From: Cognatiluteimonas profundi | GTDB lineage: Bacteria > Pseudomonadota > Gammaproteobacteria > Xanthomonadales > Xanthomonadaceae | NCBI RefSeq assembly: GCF_009792795.1 | Contig: NZ_VKHQ01000003.1 | Location: 62,001-126,000, forward strand | DNA: 64,000 nt | Direction: 5' to 3' | In this document: piece by piece, positions 55,033 through 63,863 of the stretch | Numbering within the stretch: position 1 is the first letter of the stretch | Layout: the number at the start of each line of letters is the position of its first letter | Position numbers and translations under genes: made by a program | The notes under the pieces: generated by a model | Database searches by the model: none | What the model was told of the DNA's origin: nothing | The model's input: only the letters and a program-made list of their open reading frames with translations

Positions 55033-57249
55033 TCACTTCTTGACGGGCGGCGTCTCGTTCGGCACGGCATCGGGCTTGGCCGAGTCGTCCACCGTCGTCG
55101 TCAGCCCGCGACGCACCAGCAGCGGCTCGATGTAAGGCTCGCGGCCCGTGTAGTCCTTGAAGATCTTCATGGCATCCTGGCTGCCGCCCTGCGACAGCAG
55201 CGTGTCGCGGAAATGCTGTCCGTTCTTGCGCGTCAGCCCGCCGTTCTGCTTGAACCACTCGACGCTGTCGGCGTCCAGCACTTCCGACCAGATGTAGGCG
55301 TAGTAGCCGGCCGCGTAGCCGCCCATGATGTGGCTGAAGTACGGCGTGCGGTAACGCGGCGGAACCGCCTGGAAGTCGACACCATCCTTTTTCAGCGCTG
55401 CGGCTTCGAACGGCATGACGCCGGCGGCGTCCGGGACCTGGTCGGGAGCGAGCTGGTGCCAGTTCTGGTCCAGCATCGCGGCGCCCAGGTATTCGGTGGT
55501 CGTGAAACCCTGGTTGAACTTGGAGCTGGCCAGCACCTTGTCCAGCAGTTCCTTCGGCATCGGCGCGCCCGTCTGGTAATGCTTGGCGTAGTTGGCCAGG
55601 ACCTGCGGCCAGTCGGCCCACATTTCATTGACCTGCGACGGATACTCGACGAAATCGCGCGGGACGTTGGTGCCGCTGAAGTACGGATACTTCACGTTCG
55701 AGAACATGCCATGCAGCGCATGCCCGAACTCATGGAACATCGTGGTCGTCTCATCCCATGTCAGCAGGGTCGGCTGCCCCGCCGGCGGCTTGGTGATGTT
55801 GAGGTGGTTGGCGACCACCGGCAGGAAGCCCGTGAGCCCGGACTGGTCGACGTAGGAATTCATCCATGCGCCGCCCTGCTTGGACGGACGCGCGTACATG
55901 TCGGAAATGAAGATCGCCAGCTGCTTGCCATCCTTGTCGAACACGTCGAACACGCGGACGTCCGGCTCGTACACCGGCAGGTCCTTGCGCTCCTTGAAGG
56001 TCAGGCCGTACAGCTGGTTGGCGGCATAGAAGACGCCGTTCTGCTGCACGTTGTTCAACTCGAGGTAGGGCTTGAGCTGCGATTCGTCGAAGTTGTAGCG
56101 CGCCTGGCGCACCTTCTCCGCGTAATACGCCCAGTCCCACGGCTCCAGCTTGAAGGTCGGCTGGCCCTTGGCGGCCTGTTCCTTGTCGATGAGCGCCTGC
56201 ATGTCGGCCGCTTCCTTCTTCGCGTTGGCGACTGCCGGCGGCGCGAGCTTGCCGAGCATGTCGTTGACGGCTTCCGGCGTCTTCGCCGTCTGGTCCTCGA
56301 GGCTGTACGCGGCATAGGTCGGATAGCCGAGCAGCCTGGCCTTTTCGGCGCGCAGTCTGGCGACCTTGGCGACGATGCCGGTATTGTCGAACTTGTTGCC
56401 GCGGCTGCCGCGCGCGATCGATGCGCGATAGAGCTTCTCGCGCAGGCCGCGGTTCTGCAGGAACGTTTCCGGCGGCTGGCCGGTGGTGTTCTGCAGGGTG
56501 ATGACATATTTGCCGTCGAGCTTGCGCGACTTCGCGGCTTCGGCGGCGGCGGCGATCTGCTCGTCGGTCAGGCCGGCAAGTTGGTCCTTGCTGTCCACGA
56601 CGACCGCTGAATCATTCACTTCGGCCAGGACGTTCTGGCTGAATTTCGTCCCCAGGTCCGCCATCTCGGCATTCATCGCCTTGAGCTTGACCTTGTCGGC
56701 TTCGGACAACTTGGCGCCGGCGCGCACGAAGTCCTGGTGGTACTTCTCGACCAGTCGCGTGCTTTCGGCGTCGAGGCCGAGCGTCGCGCGGTTGTCGTAC
56801 AGCGACTGGATGCGTGCGAACAGCTTCGGGTTGAGGGCGATGGCGTCGCGATGGGCGGCGAACTTGGCTGAGTAGGCGGCGTCGATCTTGTCACGCGTGT
56901 CGTTGGTGTCCGCGCCGACGAGGTTGCCGAACACGGTCGTCGCACGGCTCAGCGTCCGGCCCGATTTCTCCAGCGGCACGATGGTGTTGTCGAAGGTGGG
57001 CTTGGCCGGATCATTGGCGATCGCCTCGACTTCCTTCAGCTGCTCGGCCATGCCGCGGTCGAATGCCGGTGCGAAGTCGCTGTCCTTGATCTTGTCGAAC
57101 TGCGGGTAGTGCAGCGGCAGCGGGCTGTCGGCGAAGAAGGGATTGGATGCGTTGGTGGAATGGCTCACGGCGTGGCTGTGCGTCTGTGCGGAGAGAGGGG
57201 CGGCGGCGGTCAGCGCGATGGCGAGCGCCAAGGCAAGCGGGTGCTTCAT
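55033..57249 (-). CDS. secreted M3-family zinc peptidase (oligopeptidase/Dcp-like)
   Basis: 738 residues with a signal peptide (MKHPLALALAIALTAAAPLSA). The zinc site is MFHEFGHALHG, with the third ligand Glu in the region NEMWADWP. Length and the SPLPLHYPQFDKIKDSDFAPAF start match the M3A peptidyl-dipeptidase Dcp / oligopeptidase A group. It cleaves short peptides, probably in the periplasm. Confidence 0.92.
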   Translation of the reverse strand: MKHPLALALAIALTAAAPLSAQTHSHAVSHSTNASNPFFADSPLPLHYPQFDKIKDSDFAPAFDRGMAEQLKEVEAIANDPAKPTFDNTIVPLEKSGRTLSRATTVFGNLVGADTNDTRDKIDAAYSAKFAAHRDAIALNPKLFARIQSLYDNRATLGLDAESTRLVEKYHQDFVRAGAKLSEADKVKLKAMNAEMADLGTKFSQNVLAEVNDSAVVVDSKDQLAGLTDEQIAAAAEAAKSRKLDGKYVITLQNTTGQPPETFLQNRGLREKLYRASIARGSRGNKFDNTGIVAKVARLRAEKARLLGYPTYAAYSLEDQTAKTPEAVNDMLGKLAPPAVANAKKEAADMQALIDKEQAAKGQPTFKLEPWDWAYYAEKVRQARYNFDESQLKPYLELNNVQQNGVFYAANQLYGLTFKERKDLPVYEPDVRVFDVFDKDGKQLAIFISDMYARPSKQGGAWMNSYVDQSGLTGFLPVVANHLNITKPPAGQPTLLTWDETTTMFHEFGHALHGMFSNVKYPYFSGTNVPRDFVEYPSQVNEMWADWPQVLANYAKHYQTGAPMPKELLDKVLASSKFNQGFTTTEYLGAAMLDQNWHQLAPDQVPDAAGVMPFEAAALKKDGVDFQAVPPRYRTPYFSHIMGGYAAGYYAYIWSEVLDADSVEWFKQNGGLTRKNGQHFRDTLLSQGGSQDAMKIFKDYTGREPYIEPLLVRRGLTTTVDDSAKPDAVPNETPPVKK

Positions 57250-57417
57250 CGGGTCGATCCTTTGCAGGTGGGCGTTGGCAGTTGGACAGGAAGCCTAGCG
57301 CATGGGCCGAGGCCGGGCGAATGACGAAAGGCATGGAGGCGGCCGTGGTTCACCTTGTCGCAACCCCCGCTGCGGCAGGGTGGGCGTTCGACCCATCCCA
57401 ACGATCCAGGAGCGCCA

Positions 57418-57840
57418 ATGGATATCCAATCGGTCATGACAGCGAACCCGACCTGCTGCACCCCCCAGACGACCCTGCGGGAAGTGGCGCAGCTGATGCG
57501 GGACAAGGACTGTGGCGAAATCCCCGTCGTCGATGCGCAACGCCGTCCGCTGGGCGTGATCACCGATCGCGACATCGCCATTCGCGCTGTTGCACAAGGG
57601 ATCGACACGACCGCTACCGTCAGCGATTACATGACCTCGCCCGCGACGACCGTGTCCGAGGACAGCAGCCTGGCCCAGGTCGTCGATGTGATGGAGGACC
57701 AGCAGATCCGGCGCGTGCTGGTCGTCGATGCCCGCGGAGTGGTCGCTGGCATCGTCGCGCAGGCCGATATCGCCCGTGCGGGTGGCGACAGCCGCACCGC
57801 CGAGGTGGTGAAGCAGGTCTCGCAACCGGGTTCGCACTGA
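57418..57840 (+). CDS. tandem CBS-domain protein
   Basis: 140 residues from ATG 57418 (CCAGGAGCGCC). Two CBS motifs are visible: CTPQTTLREVAQLMRD with EIPVVDAQRRPLGVITDRDIAIRA, and VSEDSSLAQVVDVMED with RRVLVVDARGVVAGIVAQADIA. CBS pairs usually bind adenosine nucleotides or SAM. A stand-alone small regulator whose partner is unknown. Confidence 0.92.
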   Translation: MDIQSVMTANPTCCTPQTTLREVAQLMRDKDCGEIPVVDAQRRPLGVITDRDIAIRAVAQGIDTTATVSDYMTSPATTVSEDSSLAQVVDVMEDQQIRRVLVVDARGVVAGIVAQADIARAGGDSRTAEVVKQVSQPGSH

Positions 57841-57937
57841 CTGACCAGCGGCTGGACCGGTCCTGGTCCAGCCAGGCGTGCTCCCGCTCCGGGGGCCGGG
57901 ATCGGGTTTAGACTCGGCCCTCCTATCGGGGGGCTTC

Positions 57938-59968
57938 ATGAACCATCTTCTTGGATGTTGCCTGGGCCTGCTGTTCGCCGGCCCGGCGCTTGCCGCGCAA
58001 ACGCTTACCTACGAGGCCCTGGTCGATGGCGGCAAGAACGCCGGCCACGCCATCGTCGAGCAGGGCGACGACGGCATCACGCACGTCGAATTCATCTTCA
58101 AGGACAACGGGCGCGGTCCCGAGACCAGGGAAACCTATTCGCTGGCCCCCGACGGCACCTTCAGCCACTACGAGCTGCAGGGCACGTCGACATTCGGTGC
58201 GCCGGTCGCGGAGACATTCACCCGCAGCGGCGACCAGGCGACCTGGCAATCGAAGTCCGACAAGGGCAGCCAGACCGTGCAGGGCACCGGCATGTACACG
58301 CCGCTCTCCGGCTCACCGGCGGCGTGGTCGGTGGCGATCACCGCGCTGGCGCGACGCCCTGACGGGAAGCTGCCGCTGATCCCCAGTGGCACGTTGACGA
58401 TGCGCAAGGTCGCTGATGCCGAAGTTGGACGCGGCGCGGACAAGCGCGTCGTGCAGTTGCTGGCGCTGACCGGGATCGGGTTCACGCCGACCTTCGTCTG
58501 GGCGACGACCGATGCCAATCCACGCCTGTTCGCCTTCATCGCGCCGGGCTTCCTGCAGCTGATCGAGAAGGGCTGGGAATCGGACGGCAACGCGCTGGAG
58601 GCCCGGCAGAAGCAGGCCGAGGCCAAGGCGCTGGTCGACCTCCAGCAACGCCTCGTGCACCCATTGCCGGGCACGACGCTGATCCGCAACGTGCGCGTGT
58701 TCGACAGCGAACACGCCACCGTCGGTGCGCCTTCCGATGTGCTCCTCAAGGACGGTCGCATCGCGGCGATCACCGTCGCTGGCGCCGCACCGGCCAGTGC
58801 GGACCATGTGGTCGACGGGGGCAATCGCCTGCTGCTGCCCGGGCTGTTCGACATGCATGCCCACTTCAGCGCCTGGGATGGCGGCCTGCACATGGCGGCC
58901 GGGATCACCAGCATCCGCGACATGGGCAACGACAATGCCACCCTGCAGCAGCTGATCGCCGACGGCAATGAAGGCCGGCTGCTGTCGCCGCACATCGTGC
59001 CCGCCGGCTTCATCGAAGGCGAAAGCCCGATGTCGGCGCGCAATGGATTCGTGATCAAGGACCTGGCGGAAGCCAAGCATGCCGTGGACTGGTACCACGC
59101 CCATGGCTATCCGCAGATCAAGATCTACAACTCGTTCCCCAGGGACCTGGTGCGGCCGGTTGCGGCCTATGCGCACAGCAAGGGCATGCGCGTCAGCGGC
59201 CATGTGCCGGCCTTCATGCGGGCGCAGGACGTCGTCGAGCAGGGCTACGACGAAATCCAGCACATCAACCAGCTGATGCTGAATTTCTTCGTCGACGACA
59301 AGACCGACACGCGCACATTGGCGCGCTTCTACCTGCCGGCGGAAAAGACCGCGGGGCTCGACCTGGACGGCAAGCAGGTGCAGGATTTCATCGCATTGCT
59401 GGTGTCGCACAAGACCGTGATCGATCCCACGTTGGCGACATTCGAATTCCTGCACCAGCGCGACGGCGAGATGTCGCCGATCGTGGCCGACATCGCCGAC
59501 CACCTGCCGCCGGACGTGCAACGCGGCCGCCGCGCCGCCGAAATGAAGATCCCCGACGATGCCACGGCCGCGCGTTACACGCAGTCGTTCGACAAGATGG
59601 TCGAGTTCGTCGGGCGTGCGTACAAGGCCGGCGTGCCGATCGAGGCGGGTACCGATGAACTGCCGGGCTTCACCCTCCAGCACGAACTCGAACTCTACGT
59701 GCGCGCCGGGCTGACGCCGGCACAGGTGCTGCAGATTGCGACCTGGAGCGGCGCGAAATACGCGCGCGTCCTCGACGATCGCGGCTCGATCGCGGTCGGC
59801 AAGCGCGCCGACCTGATCCTTGTCGACGGCGACCCGACCGTCAACATGTCCGACATCCGCAAGGTCGCGCTGGTGCTCAAGGACGGCAACGCCTTTTATC
59901 CCGACGACATCGACATGGCGCTGGGCATCAAGCCGTTCACGCCGTCGCTTCACGTCCCGGTGGAATGA
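57938..59968 (+). CDS. secreted amidohydrolase-family protein
   Basis: 676 residues from ATG 57938, with a signal peptide ending ALAA. Residues 20-220 form an all-beta domain. The amidohydrolase part starts RNVRVFDSEHATVG and holds metal ligands in LPGLFDMHAHFSAWD, VSGHVPAFM, IQHINQLMLN and EAGTDELPG, and ends with YARVLDDRGSIAVGKRADLILVDGD. This is the imidazolonepropionase/prolidase-like secreted group (Xaa-Pro or peptide-type substrates are frequent, here not proven). It is followed 6 bp later by the Gpx gene, so the two are probably one transcript. Confidence 0.88.
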   Translation: MNHLLGCCLGLLFAGPALAAQTLTYEALVDGGKNAGHAIVEQGDDGITHVEFIFKDNGRGPETRETYSLAPDGTFSHYELQGTSTFGAPVAETFTRSGDQATWQSKSDKGSQTVQGTGMYTPLSGSPAAWSVAITALARRPDGKLPLIPSGTLTMRKVADAEVGRGADKRVVQLLALTGIGFTPTFVWATTDANPRLFAFIAPGFLQLIEKGWESDGNALEARQKQAEAKALVDLQQRLVHPLPGTTLIRNVRVFDSEHATVGAPSDVLLKDGRIAAITVAGAAPASADHVVDGGNRLLLPGLFDMHAHFSAWDGGLHMAAGITSIRDMGNDNATLQQLIADGNEGRLLSPHIVPAGFIEGESPMSARNGFVIKDLAEAKHAVDWYHAHGYPQIKIYNSFPRDLVRPVAAYAHSKGMRVSGHVPAFMRAQDVVEQGYDEIQHINQLMLNFFVDDKTDTRTLARFYLPAEKTAGLDLDGKQVQDFIALLVSHKTVIDPTLATFEFLHQRDGEMSPIVADIADHLPPDVQRGRRAAEMKIPDDATAARYTQSFDKMVEFVGRAYKAGVPIEAGTDELPGFTLQHELELYVRAGLTPAQVLQIATWSGAKYARVLDDRGSIAVGKRADLILVDGDPTVNMSDIRKVALVLKDGNAFYPDDIDMALGIKPFTPSLHVPVE

Positions 59969-59974
59969 TCGCCC

Positions 59975-60457
59975 ATGACCACGGCCTTCGACTTCAGCGC
60001 GACGGATATCGACGGCCGCCCCCAGGCACTGGCGCGATACGCCGGCAAGGTGCTGCTGGTCGTCAATGTCGCCTCGCGTTGCGGGTTCACGCCGCAGTAC
60101 GCGGGCCTGCAGCAGTTGTGGCGCGAGTACCGCGATCGCGGACTCGTCGTCATGGGCTTTCCCTGCGACCAGTTCGGGCACCAGGAGCCGGGTGACGAGG
60201 CCGCGATCCGCGACTTCTGTTCGCTCAACTTCGATGTCGATTTCCCGATGTTCGGCAAGATCGACGTCAACGGTGCCGACGCCCATCCCTTGTGGACGTG
60301 GCTGAAGTCGGAAAAGGGCGGCATCCTGGGCATCGACGCGATCAAGTGGAACTTCACCAAGTTCCTCGTCGGGCGCGATGGCCAGGTGCTCGGCCGTTAT
60401 GCCCCTACCGAGACACCACAGTCGCTGAAGGCGGACATCGAGACCGCCCTGGGATGA
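59975..60457 (+). CDS. glutathione peroxidase family protein
   Basis: 160 residues. The peroxidatic Cys lies in NVASRCGFTPQYAGLQ, with the catalytic Gln/Trp/Asn partners in GFPCDQFGHQEPG and IKWNFTKFLV. It keeps the second Cys (FPCDQF), as in thioredoxin-dependent bacterial Gpx (BtuE type), so it probably uses thioredoxin or glutathione to reduce peroxides. Six bases after the amidohydrolase stop. Confidence 0.93.
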   Translation: MTTAFDFSATDIDGRPQALARYAGKVLLVVNVASRCGFTPQYAGLQQLWREYRDRGLVVMGFPCDQFGHQEPGDEAAIRDFCSLNFDVDFPMFGKIDVNGADAHPLWTWLKSEKGGILGIDAIKWNFTKFLVGRDGQVLGRYAPTETPQSLKADIETALG

Positions 60458-60524
60458 CCAGTACCCGGGTTCAACCGGATGTCAGCGGGAAAACCGTGCG
60501 CTCTGGCGCGGAATCGTGGCTGCG

Positions 60525-61283
60525 TCACGGCGCCAGTTGAGTGTGTCGCGCCTTGATGGCCGCGAGTATTTCGACCGAGGCCGGCGTCCACACCGTCCAG
60601 CTGTGGCTTCCGGGACGGACGAGCACCTGCGCTGCGGGCAGCAATGGCGTCAACGCCGGCATCGTGTCGCGCAGATAGTCGCGGTCGCCATATGCCAGCC
60701 ACACATTGCGTGATCGCGACGGATCGCGTGACCAGGTTTTCAGGCCGCGCCACAGTTCATGCTGGAAGTTGTTCCCGTCCACGCGTGCCGGTACCGGACC
60801 CGGATCCCAGCGCGCGATGCCGCCTTCCCGCGCGATCTGTCGCAGGAGCGGTTTTTCGCCCAGGTAAGGTGCCATCAGCACCATGCCGTCGATGGTTCCG
60901 GGCCACTGGTTGTCGTACATCAATGCGCCCAGGCCACCCAGCGATGCGCCCAGCAGCCACACCTCGCGATAGCGGCTGCGGGCGGGCGCAATGATCTCGT
61001 TGTGCAGGCGCGAGATGGCGCGTCCCTGCAGGTAATAGCCGATTGCCAGTCCGCTGAGCATCACGTCGGCATCGGGCCACTGCGATTGGATGGCCTGGGC
61101 GATGCCGGCACGCTGCAGGCCCGCCAGGTCGTCGCCGCGTCCGGGCAGCACGACCACGAGCCGTTGCGCCGGTCCCGGCGCGGGGACGAGCACCGTGGGG
61201 ATTGGCCTGGACGGGTCGCCCTTGGGATAGCACCCGGCCAGCATGCCGAGCATGAGCAGCAGGCCGGACCAGGAAACGCGCAT
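60525..61283 (-). CDS. alpha/beta hydrolase-fold lipoprotein
   Basis: 252 residues from ATG 61283 (AAGGA upstream). A lipoprotein signal ends LGMLAGC (Cys20 or so). The hydrolase part has QRLVVVLPGRGDDL, the nucleophile elbow GASLGGLGAL, WLAYGDRDYL with the acidic residue and GSHSWTVW with the His. Probably an envelope esterase or carboxylesterase; substrate unknown. A longer start at 61301 is possible. Confidence 0.85.
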   Translation of the reverse strand: MRVSWSGLLLMLGMLAGCYPKGDPSRPIPTVLVPAPGPAQRLVVVLPGRGDDLAGLQRAGIAQAIQSQWPDADVMLSGLAIGYYLQGRAISRLHNEIIAPARSRYREVWLLGASLGGLGALMYDNQWPGTIDGMVLMAPYLGEKPLLRQIAREGGIARWDPGPVPARVDGNNFQHELWRGLKTWSRDPSRSRNVWLAYGDRDYLRDTMPALTPLLPAAQVLVRPGSHSWTVWTPASVEILAAIKARHTQLAP

Positions 61284-61345
61284 CGGGACATCCTTGTTCA
61301 TGTTGCTGGCCCAGGCATCATCGCCGTTCCGGCGGCGATGTGATG

Positions 61346-61507
61346 TCAACGGAAGTCGCGCGAATGGGTCGCCACGCCCGACAGCAGCGGCGACAGGTCG
61401 TCCAGTCGGGTCGCGATCAGGTGCTGGCTGCCCTCGGCCGATTCCATCCGGCCTTCGACCGCCAGCAACCGCGATTCGACGCGAACAGCGGCAATTGTTT
61501 TTCGGTT
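61346..61507 (-). pseudogene. dnaE2: C-terminal remnant of error-prone DNA polymerase DnaE2
   Basis: The last 53 residues of an open frame read LLAVEGRMESAEGSQHLIA, then TRLDDLSPLLSGVATHSRDFR and a TGA. This is the C-terminal end of DnaE2 (OB-like end with HLIAxRLxDLxxLL and the closing SRDF-R/H). No upstream part of the 1000-residue polymerase is present. The preceding residues (about 61508 onward) are unrelated in style. It fills most of the 303 bp gap between the lipoprotein and pgl genes. An imuA-imuB-dnaE2 cassette has probably been lost, leaving this end. Confidence 0.75.
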
Positions 61508-61586
61508 CCTGCACTTTGCCAGCGCGCGCGATGGCGATGGCCGGCCGGGCCGCGCAATCAGTGCGCCGCCGATGCGCTGAGTCGGC

Positions 61587-62324
61587 TCAGGGACACCAGT
61601 ACACGTGCAGGACCGCGCCCGGCGTGGTGAAGGCGATGCGCACCGGATAGACGTGCGGATCGGTGCCTTCGACAATCCGTTCGAGCAGCGCGCGCTTGCC
61701 GTCGCCACGCAGCAACAGCAATCGGGTCGCTGCCGGTGCCAGCCCGGCGGGCGTCAGGCTGATGCGCCGAGCCCATTGTCCCGCCCCTGGACAGCCGCCA
61801 GCGTCGACGGCGACATACGCCTCTGCCGATTCCAGCGCGTCATCGAGCCCGCGCATGCCGGGAAACAGCGACGCGGTATGGCCGTCATCGCCCATGCCGA
61901 GCAGGATGACATCAGCCGGACTGCGTGCCTGCAGGTTTGCCTGCGCGACGGCTGCATCGATGCTGCATCCGGGCGGCGCCAGCAGGTCGAAATGCGCGTC
62001 CTGCGCATGGTCCAGCAACAGGTTTTCCCGGACCAGGCGCGCGTTGCTGCCAGGATCCGTGGGCGGAAGCCAGCGGTCATCGACCAGGCCGATGTCGACG
62101 CCGCTCCAGTCCAGTGTGGCGCTCGCCAGCTTGCGGAAGATGGGCGCGGGCGTGCCGCCACCCGACACCAGCAATCGCGGACGCAGGCCTTGCTGCAATC
62201 TTCCGCGCAGTGCCGACGTCACTGCCTCGGCGGTTGCCGTCGCCCATTGCTCCTCGCCCGCACACGCATGGAAGGTCAATGCGGGCAGCCATTGTTCGGT
62301 GCTGCACGGCGTGCTGTCGTTCAT
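61587..62324 (-). CDS. pgl: 6-phosphogluconolactonase
   Basis: 245 residues: LLVSGGGTPAPIFRKLAS (phosphate loop), VDIGLVDDRWLPPTDPGSNARLV, VILLGMGDDGHTASLFPG and RISLTPAGLAPA, the DevB-type Pgl set. It hydrolyses 6-phosphogluconolactone to 6-phosphogluconate. It overlaps glk by ATGA, coupling the steps of glucose entry. Confidence 0.93.
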   Translation of the reverse strand: MNDSTPCSTEQWLPALTFHACAGEEQWATATAEAVTSALRGRLQQGLRPRLLVSGGGTPAPIFRKLASATLDWSGVDIGLVDDRWLPPTDPGSNARLVRENLLLDHAQDAHFDLLAPPGCSIDAAVAQANLQARSPADVILLGMGDDGHTASLFPGMRGLDDALESAEAYVAVDAGGCPGAGQWARRISLTPAGLAPAATRLLLLRGDGKRALLERIVEGTDPHVYPVRIAFTTPGAVLHVYWCP

Positions 62325-63322
62325 GCATTCGCCTCCAGTGACGCGCGGTCACCCGCGAGCGCTGCCGCTCCCAGCAATCCGGGTTGTGGATGCACGACGG
62401 CCAGGGTGGGAACCTTGGCCATCGCCGGTGCGTAGCGACCCTTGCCCTCGAAGCGGGGGCGGAATCCGGAATGCTGCAGCTCGGCGAGCATGCGCGGCAC
62501 CATTCCGCCACTGAGGAAGACGCCGTCCCAGGCGCCAAGCGTCAGCACCAGGTCGCCCGCGATGGCGCCGAACACCGAGCAGAAGATGTCGACCGCGCGC
62601 ATGCAGCGACGGTCGCCCCTGGCGGCGAGTGCGGTGATGTCAGCGGGTTGCATGGGACCGGGATCCAGGCCCGCGATTTCGCTCAGTGCGCGATGCAGGT
62701 TCACCAGGCCACCCCCACTGACGATGCGCTCGTCGGACACGCGCCCGTAATACGCGGACAGGCGCTGCAGGATTTCGATTTCCTCGGGCGTGCCGGGGGC
62801 GAAGCTGGCATGTCCGCCTTCGGTCGCGAGCGGGAAAAAGCGCCCGCCACGCTTGATCAGTCCGCCCATCCCGAGGCCAGTGCCAGGTCCGAGGATCGCG
62901 TAGGTGCGGGAGCCGGTCTGCGTGGCCGGATGCCAGAGCGGCGCACCCAGGGCGACGATGTCGGACGCCTGGAGCAGGCGGATCGATGCGGCCTGGGCGA
63001 CGAAATCGTTGACCAGGTAGACGGCGTCCAGGCCCAGCGTATCGCGCACGCGGCTGGCGGAGATCACCCACGCATGGTTGGTCATCCGCGCTTCGTCGCC
63101 CTCCACGCGGCCGGCGACGGCAAGCACGCCGAAGGTGGCGCTCACCGACATCTCGTCCATGTAATGGCGCGCGGCCGCCGATAGCGATGGGAAGGCGGCA
63201 ACGTCGTAGCTGCGGATGCTGTCCGGCAGCAGTCCCGATTCCGCCGCGACATGCGCCAGCGCGAATCGTGCATTGGTGCCACCGATATCGCCCAGCAAGG
63301 CATGCTCGGGGGAGATGCTCAC
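62321..63322 (-). CDS. glk: glucokinase
   Basis: 333 residues: LLGDIGGTNARFALAHVA (phosphate-1), VYLVNDFVAQAASIRLL (Asn-Asp of the active site), GPGTGLGMGGLIKRGGRFFPLATEGGHASF and GDLVLTLGAWDGVFLSGGMVPRML. The ATP-dependent kinase makes glucose-6-phosphate. With pgl directly after it, and a GH1 beta-glucosidase remnant just upstream, this was once a small sugar-use operon. Confidence 0.93.
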   Translation of the reverse strand: MSISPEHALLGDIGGTNARFALAHVAAESGLLPDSIRSYDVAAFPSLSAAARHYMDEMSVSATFGVLAVAGRVEGDEARMTNHAWVISASRVRDTLGLDAVYLVNDFVAQAASIRLLQASDIVALGAPLWHPATQTGSRTYAILGPGTGLGMGGLIKRGGRFFPLATEGGHASFAPGTPEEIEILQRLSAYYGRVSDERIVSGGGLVNLHRALSEIAGLDPGPMQPADITALAARGDRRCMRAVDIFCSVFGAIAGDLVLTLGAWDGVFLSGGMVPRMLAELQHSGFRPRFEGKGRYAPAMAKVPTLAVVHPQPGLLGAAALAGDRASLEANA

Positions 63323-63385
63323 CGCGGCGACTTCAGTGTCGGAAGAGGAACGGCGAACCTGTGTGGCATGGAATCTCCGAATGGG

Positions 63386-63622
63386 TCAGCCGGGCAGGGG
63401 ATCCGACAGCGCGCCACCGTGCGAAGCGATGACGCTCGAATACCAGCGCGCGCTGTCCTTGGGCGTGCGTTGCTGCGTGGCGTAATTGACGTGGACGATA
63501 CCAAACCGCTTGGAATACCCCAGCGACCACTCCAGGTTGTCGAGCAGCGACCACACCATGTAGCCGCGGATGTCGCAGCCGGCCTGGATCGCCGCATGGA
63601 TGGCGCACAGGTGCATGAGCAG
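63386..63622 (-). pseudogene. C-terminal remnant of a GH1 beta-glucosidase
   Basis: 76 or so residues read [45 protein letters not shown], the end of a family 1 glycoside hydrolase (the typical GYxxWSLLDNxEWxxGYxxRFGxxxV). A TAA lies in frame just upstream of it, and the first 370 or so residues, including both catalytic Glu residues, are gone. The end lies 63 bp before glk on the same strand. This is a truncated gene; a short protein could be translated from ATG 63616 but could not be a glycosidase. Confidence 0.85.
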
Positions 63623-63728
63623 TTAACCCATCCAGGTGCAATTGCCTGGCTTCATCCGCTGCCGAAACGGGCCTTCGGCGGGTCACTCCAAGCTGAAACC
63701 GTCCGACGACGCCACGCCGCAAGGCCGC

Positions 63729-63734
63729 TATACT
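63729..63734 (+). promoter_or_regulatory. possible -10 of smc
   Basis: TATACT lies about 130 bp before the SMC start and is a good sigma-70 -10. No convincing -35 is seen 17 bp upstream, so this is tentative. The rest of the 240 bp gap up to 63864 shows no gene. Confidence 0.35.
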
Positions 63735-63863
63735 CGCTCGGTGCTCGCAGAGAGCTCGGTCGCGCAATTCCTTGGCTATCAAAGGTTTGCAGTTACTACT
63801 GGACCCATATTCTCATACCGCGCCGGCTTCGCCCGCGCCCCTGCCGGAACCTGACACCGCCGC

